From assembly GCA_028819235.1 (NCBI GenBank), contig JAPPMC010000103.1, forward strand, positions 1 to 35,383: a stretch of DNA of 35,383 nt, written 5' to 3'. The notes beneath the pieces are model-generated. The model searched no databases, had not been told where the DNA came from, and saw only the letters and a list, made by a program, of their open reading frames with translations. Position 1 is the first letter of the stretch, and every line of letters starts with the position of its first letter. Below are positions 27,641 to 35,383 of this stretch, piece after piece. The stretch comes from Bryobacterales bacterium. Lineage in GTDB: Bacteria; Acidobacteriota; Terriglobia; Bryobacterales; UBA6623. Both the position numbers and the translations under genes were made by a program.

Positions 27641-28546
27641 ATGAAGATCATTCTCAGTCGAAAGGGCTTCGATTCGGTTCATGGCCGTGTGCCGAGTCCG
27701 GTCTTTCCGGATGGCGGCGCTCTGTCCCTTCCAATCCCTGCTCGCGCGGGGCCGGTCAGGTTCCGCGACGTGCTCTGGAAGGGTGAGTCGATCGGTCCTC
27801 TTGTCGAGGGCCTGACTAAGCGGCGGGTGCCGGGAACGCACTCGTGTCACCTTGACCCAGACTTGAGTGCTGCCGCTCTCGGTCGGCAGATTGGATGGAG
27901 ACCTGCGTTCGGTCAGGTGGGCTCGGCACAGGGTCACCTAGATCGGAACGGCGTCGGCCAAGGTGACGTCTTCCTGTTCTTCGGGTGGTTTCGCCGTGTA
28001 CAGCCGGGACAGGGAGGGCTGTGGTCGTATGCTCGGAACGCCCGATCTGTGCACCGCCTGTTCGGGTGGCTCCAAGTGGGAGAGGTCTTGCGGGTTGGTG
28101 CCATCGGGACGGAGACTGTGGACGCCAACCCTTGGCTGGGCACCCATCCACACGTCTGTGGACGGACCTGGCCCCCCAACAACAGCCTGTACGTGGCCGC
28201 AACAAGCCTTGACATCGACGGAAACGAGACATCGCTACCGGGCGCAGGTCTGCTGGCGGGCCTCGACAGTAGGCTAACGCTCACTGATCCCGCAGTGAAC
28301 CGCAGGACAGACTGGCGGCTTCCTCCGTGGTTCTGGGATGGTGTCGGCGCTCCACAGTTGACATACCATCGAGACGCGAGGCGCTGGCGGCGAACACCGA
28401 ATTGGAGCCATGTCCGGAGCGTAAGCAAAGGGCAGGAGTTTGTGTTCGATGCCGCCGACGTTCCTCAGGCGATGCGTTGGGTGACAATGCTCGTCAGGGA
28501 GTTTGGAGCAAGTGCCGACGATTCGCACGTACGTTGTTGTCCATGA
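27641..28546 (+). CDS. Nmad3 domain protein (nucleotide-modification-associated domain 3)
   Basis: 301 residues matching the Nmad3 pattern as I know it: MKIILSRKGFDS at the very start, VPSPVFPDGGALSLPIP, CHLDPDL, WRPAFGQVGSAQGHLD, GVGQGDVFLFFGWFR, LFGWLQVGEVL, THPHV and NNSLYVA. Nmad domains were defined by computational analysis of gene neighbourhoods of DNA base hypermodification systems; biochemical activity is unproven. The ATG at 27641 has no good Shine-Dalgarno site. The gene follows the ABC-F gene by 81 bases and overlaps the Nmad2 gene by 35 bases, so the two form one unit. The reading frame appears intact. No base-modifying enzyme is seen nearby, so a role beyond association with nucleotide modification is speculation. 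Confidence 0.78.
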   Translation: MKIILSRKGFDSVHGRVPSPVFPDGGALSLPIPARAGPVRFRDVLWKGESIGPLVEGLTKRRVPGTHSCHLDPDLSAAALGRQIGWRPAFGQVGSAQGHLDRNGVGQGDVFLFFGWFRRVQPGQGGLWSYARNARSVHRLFGWLQVGEVLRVGAIGTETVDANPWLGTHPHVCGRTWPPNNSLYVAATSLDIDGNETSLPGAGLLAGLDSRLTLTDPAVNRRTDWRLPPWFWDGVGAPQLTYHRDARRWRRTPNWSHVRSVSKGQEFVFDAADVPQAMRWVTMLVREFGASADDSHVRCCP

Positions 28547-29252
28547 CTTCGGCGTAGCGCCGAACGTGGACGGCAGCGTTTGCACACTGTGTCTATGCAA
28601 GCCAAGGATTCGGTCTGCCTCGGAAGTTGGCGATTGGGTCGTGGGCCTTTGGCCAGTGCCTCACCGGTATCGGGTGACCTACGCGATGCGGGTAGGCCGC
28701 AAATTGCCGATCGACGAATACTATGACTGTGGAGAGTTCGACGGCAAGAAGCCGGATCGTTCCCGCACCCCGGACAACATATATCACCGCGGGTCGGACG
28801 ATGGTTGGCTACGTAGAGATGACACCCGGGTCCACGAACCGCCCTATGACAGTTGGCATGACATTAAGGGAAAGTTTGCGCTGATAGCGGACCGCTTCTG
28901 GTATTTTGGCGGCACACCGCGAGAGCTGCCACAGCATCTGCGATGGCTGGACCTCGGAGACAACCGGCGGGGGCACAGACTCAAGCGCGTGAGCGATGAA
29001 GAGTTGGAGGCGCTGGTGGCGTGGCTTGAGAGTTCAGGTCATGGAGTCTTGGGAACTCCGCGAGACGGGCGGGCACATCCCTCTGACGAGACCGGCAGCC
29101 AGCACACTTCTGGCGGTCCGTCCCTGACGGGTGGCGAGTCAGGCATTGCGGCAGGGCCACAGCGCTGTCGCGAAGACGGCGACATATCGGCGAGAGGCTG
29201 TTCCGACCCGACCGAAGGTAAGGTCCATGTCCGCATCTGCACGGCGAAATAG
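28512..29252 (+). CDS. Nmad2 domain protein (nucleotide-modification-associated domain 2), possibly with an altered C-terminus
   Basis: I take the GTG at 28512 (AGGGAG at 28496-28501, 10 bases upstream); a TTG at 28503 is an alternative. The first ~175 residues fit Nmad2: TYVVVHDFGVAPN, CTLCLCKPRIR, VGDWVVG, YAMRVGRKLPIDEYY, PDNIYHR, ADRFWYFGG and a helical end (DEELEALVAWLESSG). After about residue 180 the sequence turns low-complexity (Gly/Ser/Thr/Asp-rich) without domain character. That part lies over the antisense of a transposase remnant, so the original stop may have been lost by an insertion. It overlaps the end of the Nmad3 gene and should be co-translated. Activity unknown. Confidence 0.72.
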   Translation: MPTIRTYVVVHDFGVAPNVDGSVCTLCLCKPRIRSASEVGDWVVGLWPVPHRYRVTYAMRVGRKLPIDEYYDCGEFDGKKPDRSRTPDNIYHRGSDDGWLRRDDTRVHEPPYDSWHDIKGKFALIADRFWYFGGTPRELPQHLRWLDLGDNRRGHRLKRVSDEELEALVAWLESSGHGVLGTPRDGRAHPSDETGSQHTSGGPSLTGGESGIAAGPQRCREDGDISARGCSDPTEGKVHVRICTAK

Positions 29253-29560
29253 CGGTCTCTCGGTCGCCGCGCGATGAATTCCCGGGCTTGCGCCGGGCCA
29301 CGCTACCCACTCATGGCCCTTCCGCCGTTCGTCCGCTGCCCGGTCAGCCCGGAATTCGCCAGAAGACGGTGCACGGTCTCCCTCGTGAGGACTTGGCGGG
29401 CAGGCACCAAACCCCTCGCGCCCCCGGTCGAAGGCTGACAGAACCATCCCGACCTTGAGGTGCCATTCAACAGTCCCTTCGGCCTCGGCATGGTCGCAGC
29501 GGGGGTGCTCGCGGGGATTCTCGCCGCATACCGTGCCGACGAGCGTTCCGGGCACTTCGC
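29140..29560 (-). pseudogene. Remnant of a transposase (IS481-like)
   Basis: On the minus strand, SAFDRGREG in one frame and GLVPARQVLTRETVHRLLANSGLTGQ in another (about 29338-29417) join to look like the helix-turn-helix of IS481-type transposases (pattern RAREEG-VPA---L--STVHRLL-RHGL). Further on, DMDLTFGRVGTASRRYVAVFATA (about 29150-29230) resembles the start of the DDE catalytic region (D-MHGP-V---RRTYL-AFIDD). Frames are broken and the ends and inverted repeats cannot be placed. On the plus strand 29459-29637 has an open frame with a hydrophobic stretch (FGLGMVAAGVLAGILAAYRA), which I think is antisense chance. Confidence 0.45.
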
Positions 29561-29689
29561 GGTTGCGACAGCAGGGTTCAGGCGAGTCGTAGCGCTCGGG
29601 GCAACCTCCGTGCCAGACTCAGTACGAGGGGTCTGAGAAGGCTGTTCTGAATCCAAGGATCGCCTGACGGGCGACAGGAGCTGGGGCGA

Positions 29690-32600
29690 ATGATTGAGAC
29701 GCTTGCGGGTATTGGGGAGCGAGGCTTCAACGGCGACGGAATCCCGGCGTCCCGGGCACAGCTCTCCGACCCGTCCGGGCTGGCAGCCGACAGGTTCGGC
29801 AATCTGTACGTCGCCGACCAGTACAACTACCGCATTCGGCGAATCGACCCTGAGGGAGTGATCACGACCGTCGCCGGCACGGGCAAGAAAGGCCACTCCG
29901 GTGACGGAGGCAAGGCAACAGAGGCTTCGCTTGATGGGCCCACCGCCTTGGCCATCGATCGTTCCGGCAATCTGTATTTCGCCGAGTTCTACTGCCACCG
30001 CGTCCGCAGGGTCGATCCCGAGGGGCTCATCACGACCATCGCGGGCACCGGGGAACAGGGGTGCGCATGTGATGGGTGTCCAGCCGTCGAAGCACCTTTG
30101 GATGGCCCCGCCGGCCTAGCCGTGGACGGGGATGGCAACGTGTTTGTCTCCGAGAGCGGTAACCATCGCGTGAGAAGGATCTCCTCCGACGGCTTGATCG
30201 CGACTGTTGCCGGCACAGCAATGGCTGGGTACGTCGGGGATGGCGGTAAGGCCACAGAAGCGCTTCTTTGGAGTCCAAAGGGGCTGGCGACGGATCGGCA
30301 CGGGAACTTGTTTGTCTCCGATAGCGATAACCATCGCGTCAGGCGGATTGACCAGGCCGGGATCATAACAACGGTGGCGGGCACAGGGGAGATCCATTAC
30401 TCCGGGGATGGCGGCCTGGCGGTCCTTGCCCGACTATTCCACCCAAATGGACTGGCGACCGATCGAGCCGACAACATCTACGTCGCCGACGTCGGGAATC
30501 ATCGGGTTCGCAGGATCGATCGCGCCGGGGTCATCACCACGGTGGTAGGCACTGGCGAGATAGGCTTCCGCGCAGAGGGCGACGGAGGCCCGGCCTTTGA
30601 GGCAAACGTCTACGCTCCCTCAGCCTTGGCGATAGACAGAGGCGGATTCCTCCTCGTCGCGGACCGTGCCTACCACAACGTGCGAATCGTCCGTTTCGAC
30701 CATGAGCTCAGCGTAGGGCTCGGCAAGGGCGGCGAGCAACACGTGTTCGAGTTCGCCGCTTACGGTACTCTCTGGCGCGAAGGGAGGTCCTATGCCGACG
30801 GGAGCCAAGTGACCGCCAAGGACGGGAACACTTTCGTCCTGCAACCGGGAGCAGGGGGGACGTTCACGGCAAGGCGCCAGTACGGGACGCAATCCATCGC
30901 ATTGCCCGGCGGCTCAACTGTCCATCTGATTCCCGGTGCAGACGGGACATGGCGAATCGGTTCGCGCAAAGTGGCAACGGGGGACCGCTATGTGCACCAA
31001 GGTGTCGAGCATGTTCTGGACTTCTTCGGCGACCGCTGGAGACTGGTGGAGCATACGGTCCTGGACCTCATCAGGAAGCCGGATCTACCGGAGGGCATTC
31101 CGGCAGTGCAAGCCGACTTGGACTACCCGTCAGATGTTGCTGCCGACAGGTCAGGCAACATCTATGTCACGGAATTCGGCAGCGGCCGGGTCCGGCGGAT
31201 CGACAGCGACGGTCTCATTTCTACGGTCGCCGACGCCCGGCGCAGAAGTGGTAGCGGCTCGGTGGATGATGCTTCGTGGTTCTGGCAATTCCTGCCGGAG
31301 CGATTGGCCGTAGATGAACGGGGGAATGTGTACCTTTCCCACATCGGTGGCAACCGGATTTGCAAGGTCGACTCCGACGGGTCGACTTCCACGTTCGCTG
31401 GCATGGGGCCGGTCTACCGCGGTCACGCAGGCGAGGGCGTTCCTGCCACAGAGGCGCTGCTCTCTTCTGTCGGGGGTATTGCTTCCGACGGTCGCGGCCA
31501 ACTCTACTTCTCGGACATGCACAACCATTGCATCCGCCGGGTCGACGCACAGGGGACGATTGATACCATCGCGGGAGCAGGGGCGCCTGGGTTCGGAGGA
31601 GACGGGGGCCCGGCGCGGGAGGGATTACTTGACTCGCCCGCAGGGTTGTCGGTCGACGAATCGGGAGCCGTCTACTTTGCCGACCAACGAAACGCCAGGG
31701 TGCGGAGGATTTCCAAGAAAGGAATCATCGAGACTGTTGCCGGAGGGGGGAGTCGGCGACTAGCGACAGTGGACGGCATTCCGGCGACGACTGCCCGCCT
31801 TAAAGGTCCCTTGGGCGTGGCCGCGGACCCGAAGGGAAGTATCTACATTGCGGAATGGAGCGGGTACCGAGTGCGGCGCGTTTCCGTTGATGGAATCATC
31901 ACCACGTTGGCGGGCACCGGCGATAGTGGCAAAGGCGGCGACTTCGAGCTTGGAACGGAGTCACGGTTGGGTCGTCCCGCCGGGGTCGCTGCAGACTCCG
32001 AAGGTCACGTGTATGTGGTCGACACCACCAACAACCGTGTGCGCAGGGTTGGGCAAGACGGTCGTATCGAGACGATTGCAGGGACTGGGAAGAATGGTTG
32101 CGGTGGGGATGGCGGATCGGCCCGCGAGGCCCTCCTCAGCGGGCCATGCGGAGTGGCGGTAGACGGTGTCGGGAACGTTTACATCGCGGATACGCACAAC
32201 CATCGCATTCGCAAGGTTTACCGCAGTGGGTTGATCTCAACAATCGCCGGGACCGGTACTGCTGGATACGGCGGCGATGGCCGCCAGGCTTCCCGAGCTA
32301 TCTTCAACCTGCCAATGGGCGTGGCGGTTGACGCTCGTGGGAATGTGTATGTCAGCGACTTTCGCAACCACCGGCTCAGGAAGATCGATCCGTCAGGAAC
32401 GGTGTCAACAGTCGCAGGCACCGGAGAACCCGGCTGTGGCGGCGATGGCGGCCCAGCGGTGGAAGCCAAGCTGCACAGCCCGGAACTGATCGCAACGGAT
32501 GCTCTTGGGAACGTATTCTTGGCGGAGCGAGACAACGACCGCGTGCGAAAGGTCAGCACAGAGGGGATCATCACTACGGTTGCGGGATCGGGAAGGCGTG

Positions 32601-35098
32601 GCTTCCAAGGAGATCGAGGCACAGCGAAGCGAGCCTTCCTCTGCTGTCCCGCAGGCGTAGCGGTCGATCCGGACGGAAATGTCTACGTTGCTGACTATCG
32701 GAATGACAGGGTGCGAGTGATTGACCGGGACGGCATCATACGGACCTTCGCGGGGGGCGGGGAGGTGTTCGCCACCGGTGACGGGGGACCGGCAGAGGAG
32801 GCCTGCTTAGAACAGCCCCAGGGGATCGCCGTGGATCCGTCGGGAACCGTGTACGTAGCCGAAAGATACAGGCACCGAATTCGGAAGTTCGCCCCGGGAG
32901 GCCAGATTTCGACGGTTGCAGGAACCGGGGAGGCTGCGTACTGGGGTGACGGGGGCCCAGCAGTCGCGGCCCTACTGAAATCGCCCGAGGGGCTGGCCGC
33001 GGACGCGAGCGGCAATGTCTACGTGGCCGACAGCGGCAATCACCGGTTGCGCCGAATCGACCGTTCGGGCGTCATCGAGACGATTGCGGGCGCGGGGGGC
33101 CTCCGGACGATGTGGGAAGGGGGGCCGCGGTCCACGAGTCTGATCAAAGCTATCGCCGGAGACGCTCATGACAGGCTCTGCATGCTGACTTCGGATCACG
33201 TGTGGCGCTTGGAGGGTTCGCAAAACGTCGTGTGCGCAGCTGGTACCGCAGAGGATGGCCATCCGGAGGAAAGTGGCTCGGTTGAGGAACCATTCTTCGA
33301 GCAAGCATCGCGGCTGGCCGCGGACAAGGCAGGTAACTTCTACGTTGCCGAAGAGTGCAGTGTATACCGGATTGACCCCAGCGGTGCGATCACGACGTTC
33401 GCGGGGACAGGCGAGAGATCGGGCGGATGGCGACGGCCGAAGAAGATTCCGCACACAAGGGACATTCCGACATGGGTGGCCGCGGACGAAGCCGGGAATG
33501 TGTACTACTTCGACGCGCGGCACATGCGGATTCGTAAGATCTGCTCGTCGGGCGAGACGGCCACTGTGGCTGATCTGAAGATGCTGCTCGATCCGGAGGA
33601 GCGGGTGGACTTCGAGAGCGGTTGGGGCTTGCCGAGAGACTTCATTGCCGCGGACGCGGCAGGCAACCTGTTTCTGGCGTCTCCCGGCGGGAACACCATC
33701 CGCAAGATTGCAGCGGATGGAAGCATCGGCATGTTTGCAGGGGCTGGCGAGAACGGCGACTCAGGGGACGGAGGCCTCGCCACGCTCGCCCATCTCTCGT
33801 CCCCTGCCTCGATCGCAACCGACTCTGTCGGCAACCTCTACCTAGTCGAACTCTACGGGAAGCGCATTCGAAAGATTGACAGTACCGGGACGATCTCTAC
33901 TGTTTTCGTACTGGATGTGGGGCGATCCGATGGCGATGGCAAGGCCGCGATCCCAGCGGACATTGCAGAACCTGCCAGCGTCGCGGCGGACGCTGCGGGC
34001 AATGTCTACGTCTCGGATTGGAAGAACGACTCCGTAGTCAGGATCGATCCGTTGGGCACCGTCCAGACCTTCACCGGTTCCGGAGAGCGCAACTCCTCCG
34101 CAGACGTCGAGCACGGCGGAGCGCATAAGGCCCCTTCTGCCGATGTCCGGTTCCGCAGTTTGAATGGCTTGGCGGCGGACGTGGCCGGCACTGTCTACGT
34201 GGCCGATTCCGCCAATCACCGAGTGTGCGCCATCGGTCCCGAAGGTGGGATCAAGACAATAGCCGGCACGGGTGAGCCTGGCTTTGGTGGGGACGGCGGT
34301 CCAGCAACAGAGGCAGCCCTGGATTATCCATGCGGAGTTGCCGTGGATCCATACGGCAATGTCTACATCGCGGACAGCGGGAATCGCAGCGTGCGCAAGG
34401 TCGACACTTCGGGTGTCATCAGCTCCATGTATCACGAACCTCCGACCTCTGCACCTCCGCCGGGGTACGAAGGGGACGGCGGCCCGGCCGTGCAAGCCCG
34501 ATTCGTGGGTCCACTTGACATTGCGGCCGACGCGCAGGGCAACCTCTATGTGGCCGACGCGGGGGACCACAGGGTCCGCAAGATCGGTGCCGACGGGCGG
34601 ATCACGATGTTCGCGGGGACTGGTCGGTCGGGACACGAAGGGGACGGCGGGCCCGCTTCCGAAGCCCGCTTGGACTACCCGTACCGGGTCGCGACCGATC
34701 CGGCGGGCAACGTGTACGTGTTCGACAACGAGACGTCCCGAATTCGAAGGGTCGATAGCAACGGAGTCATCGTCACTATTGCTGGCACGGGAGTGCGAGG
34801 CTACAGCGGCGACGATGGCCCGGCGATCGAAGCCGACGTGAACGCCCGGGATATCGCAGCGGATTCGGACGGTAACGTTTTCTTGGTTGACAACAGGCGG
34901 GTACGCAAGATCGACAGGTCGGGGACCATCTCGACGGTTGCGGGCTCGGGTCGGTTACTTGCCCAAGAGGACGGCGGGCCGCCCGTGTCGGCGCACCTGC
35001 TTCCCCGCCTCGTGGCGACTAGCCGCACGGGCGACGTCTGGTTTGTCGATCACGCAACTGACCGCGTGCGCGTTTTGCGGCAGAATCTGCCTCGTTGA
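29690..35098 (+). CDS. Giant NHL-repeat beta-propeller protein (about 30 repeats)
   Basis: 1802 residues made almost wholly of ~56-residue NHL repeats with the pattern TVAGTG--G--GDGGPA--A-L--P-G(L/V)A-D--GN-YVAD--NHR(V/I)R(R/K)I. I count six repeats at residues 1-337, a different domain at about 340-458, then 24 repeats to the end; repeat 19 (about residue 1165) is degenerate. Thirty repeats would make five six-bladed propellers. The insert has two related beta-rich halves with motifs such as KDGNTFVLQPGAGGTFTA. AGGAG at 29676-29680 supports the ATG. No signal peptide is present, and an upstream in-frame stop (29648) leaves no room for one. The chain starts on the strand that follows each blade, so blade closure by the N-terminus is possible. 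Probably a binding scaffold; ligand unknown. Confidence 0.92.
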   Translation: MIETLAGIGERGFNGDGIPASRAQLSDPSGLAADRFGNLYVADQYNYRIRRIDPEGVITTVAGTGKKGHSGDGGKATEASLDGPTALAIDRSGNLYFAEFYCHRVRRVDPEGLITTIAGTGEQGCACDGCPAVEAPLDGPAGLAVDGDGNVFVSESGNHRVRRISSDGLIATVAGTAMAGYVGDGGKATEALLWSPKGLATDRHGNLFVSDSDNHRVRRIDQAGIITTVAGTGEIHYSGDGGLAVLARLFHPNGLATDRADNIYVADVGNHRVRRIDRAGVITTVVGTGEIGFRAEGDGGPAFEANVYAPSALAIDRGGFLLVADRAYHNVRIVRFDHELSVGLGKGGEQHVFEFAAYGTLWREGRSYADGSQVTAKDGNTFVLQPGAGGTFTARRQYGTQSIALPGGSTVHLIPGADGTWRIGSRKVATGDRYVHQGVEHVLDFFGDRWRLVEHTVLDLIRKPDLPEGIPAVQADLDYPSDVAADRSGNIYVTEFGSGRVRRIDSDGLISTVADARRRSGSGSVDDASWFWQFLPERLAVDERGNVYLSHIGGNRICKVDSDGSTSTFAGMGPVYRGHAGEGVPATEALLSSVGGIASDGRGQLYFSDMHNHCIRRVDAQGTIDTIAGAGAPGFGGDGGPAREGLLDSPAGLSVDESGAVYFADQRNARVRRISKKGIIETVAGGGSRRLATVDGIPATTARLKGPLGVAADPKGSIYIAEWSGYRVRRVSVDGIITTLAGTGDSGKGGDFELGTESRLGRPAGVAADSEGHVYVVDTTNNRVRRVGQDGRIETIAGTGKNGCGGDGGSAREALLSGPCGVAVDGVGNVYIADTHNHRIRKVYRSGLISTIAGTGTAGYGGDGRQASRAIFNLPMGVAVDARGNVYVSDFRNHRLRKIDPSGTVSTVAGTGEPGCGGDGGPAVEAKLHSPELIATDALGNVFLAERDNDRVRKVSTEGIITTVAGSGRRGFQGDRGTAKRAFLCCPAGVAVDPDGNVYVADYRNDRVRVIDRDGIIRTFAGGGEVFATGDGGPAEEACLEQPQGIAVDPSGTVYVAERYRHRIRKFAPGGQISTVAGTGEAAYWGDGGPAVAALLKSPEGLAADASGNVYVADSGNHRLRRIDRSGVIETIAGAGGLRTMWEGGPRSTSLIKAIAGDAHDRLCMLTSDHVWRLEGSQNVVCAAGTAEDGHPEESGSVEEPFFEQASRLAADKAGNFYVAEECSVYRIDPSGAITTFAGTGERSGGWRRPKKIPHTRDIPTWVAADEAGNVYYFDARHMRIRKICSSGETATVADLKMLLDPEERVDFESGWGLPRDFIAADAAGNLFLASPGGNTIRKIAADGSIGMFAGAGENGDSGDGGLATLAHLSSPASIATDSVGNLYLVELYGKRIRKIDSTGTISTVFVLDVGRSDGDGKAAIPADIAEPASVAADAAGNVYVSDWKNDSVVRIDPLGTVQTFTGSGERNSSADVEHGGAHKAPSADVRFRSLNGLAADVAGTVYVADSANHRVCAIGPEGGIKTIAGTGEPGFGGDGGPATEAALDYPCGVAVDPYGNVYIADSGNRSVRKVDTSGVISSMYHEPPTSAPPPGYEGDGGPAVQARFVGPLDIAADAQGNLYVADAGDHRVRKIGADGRITMFAGTGRSGHEGDGGPASEARLDYPYRVATDPAGNVYVFDNETSRIRRVDSNGVIVTIAGTGVRGYSGDDGPAIEADVNARDIAADSDGNVFLVDNRRVRKIDRSGTISTVAGSGRLLAQEDGGPPVSAHLLPRLVATSRTGDVWFVDHATDRVRVLRQNLPR

Positions 35099-35383
35099 GC
35101 CCCGGAGTTTCGCGCGGGCGCGCCAATGCTTGCGTCGCTCGCCTGACGGATACCGTCAGAGCAGGGATCGCAGCGAAGGTCCACGTCCGTGGCTGCGCCG
35201 CGGAATTGGAGTCTCGCGATTGCCCGGCGCTGAATCTTCGGGGCCCTCTTGGGCCACGCCTCCCGCACTTAGCGATTCCGCCCACAACACACCGAGACTA
35301 AGTGTCTAGAGGGGACTCGAGCGTTTGCCGAGCTAGTGCTCGCGCCAAAACCCCTGCCACGACGGGCCCGGCGGCCCACTGGT
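35099..35383. other. Window end, no recognisable gene
   Basis: 285 bases after the NHL gene. A short GGCCC/GGGCC hairpin lies near 35240-35254 without a T-run. Nothing else can be supported. Confidence 0.3.

Noticed and set aside
29303..29998. A 231-codon minus-strand open frame crossing into the NHL gene
   Set aside because: Its first part is antisense to conserved NHL repeats, so it cannot be one real gene. Only the helix-turn-helix-like part near 29338-29417 was kept, as a transposase remnant.

Overview
The window looks like a high-GC, Gram-negative bacterial chromosome, most likely from an Acidobacteriota member (Bryobacterales/Solibacter-like). This rests on gene content: a bshA-bshB1 bacillithiol pair, exported PQQ-type beta-propeller proteins starting DWPQWRG, a TonB receptor with an N-terminal carboxypeptidase-regulatory-like domain, a DUF6152 remnant, formylglycine sulfatases and a giant NHL-repeat protein. 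Several decayed genes suggest ongoing gene loss, as in host-associated or specialised lineages. The taxonomic call is inference.

Layout. 1-2.1 kb: a membrane zinc metallopeptidase with a hairpin after it, about 0.8 kb with nothing recognisable, then a small unknown protein. 2.2-5.3 kb (minus strand): bshA and bshB1 (bacillithiol synthesis) and a dead FAD-dependent oxidoreductase. 5.6-12.7 kb: housekeeping and repair genes, namely endonuclease IV, two PQQ-like propeller proteins flanking murA, a small zinc-ribbon protein, an alkyltransferase-like protein and an amidase. 12.7-17.4 kb: a DUF6152 remnant, a small Cys/His-containing exported or membrane protein, a ZnuD-like TonB receptor with long His/Glu-rich loops, and directly behind its stop codon the decayed C-terminal barrel of a second copy. 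17.4-25 kb: a sodium:solute symporter, two sulfatases, a TIM-barrel isomerase/epimerase with a zinc alcohol dehydrogenase, and a DUF1761 protein. Together these suggest uptake and breakdown of sulfated or otherwise modified sugars. 25-27.6 kb: uridine kinase overlapping an ABC-F ATPase. 27.6-29.3 kb: two overlapping genes recognised as Nmad3 and Nmad2, families associated with DNA base modification. 29.1-29.6 kb: a transposase remnant. 29.7-35.1 kb: an 1802-residue protein with about 30 NHL repeats and one inserted domain.

The two observations I would follow first are these. (1) Eight genes have a TANNNT hexamer ending 7-10 bases before the start codon and mostly lack a Shine-Dalgarno site, while most remaining non-operonic genes have a Shine-Dalgarno site. 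This suggests widespread leaderless transcription. (2) The Nmad3-Nmad2 pair is isolated beside a transposase remnant, with no obvious modification enzyme in view.
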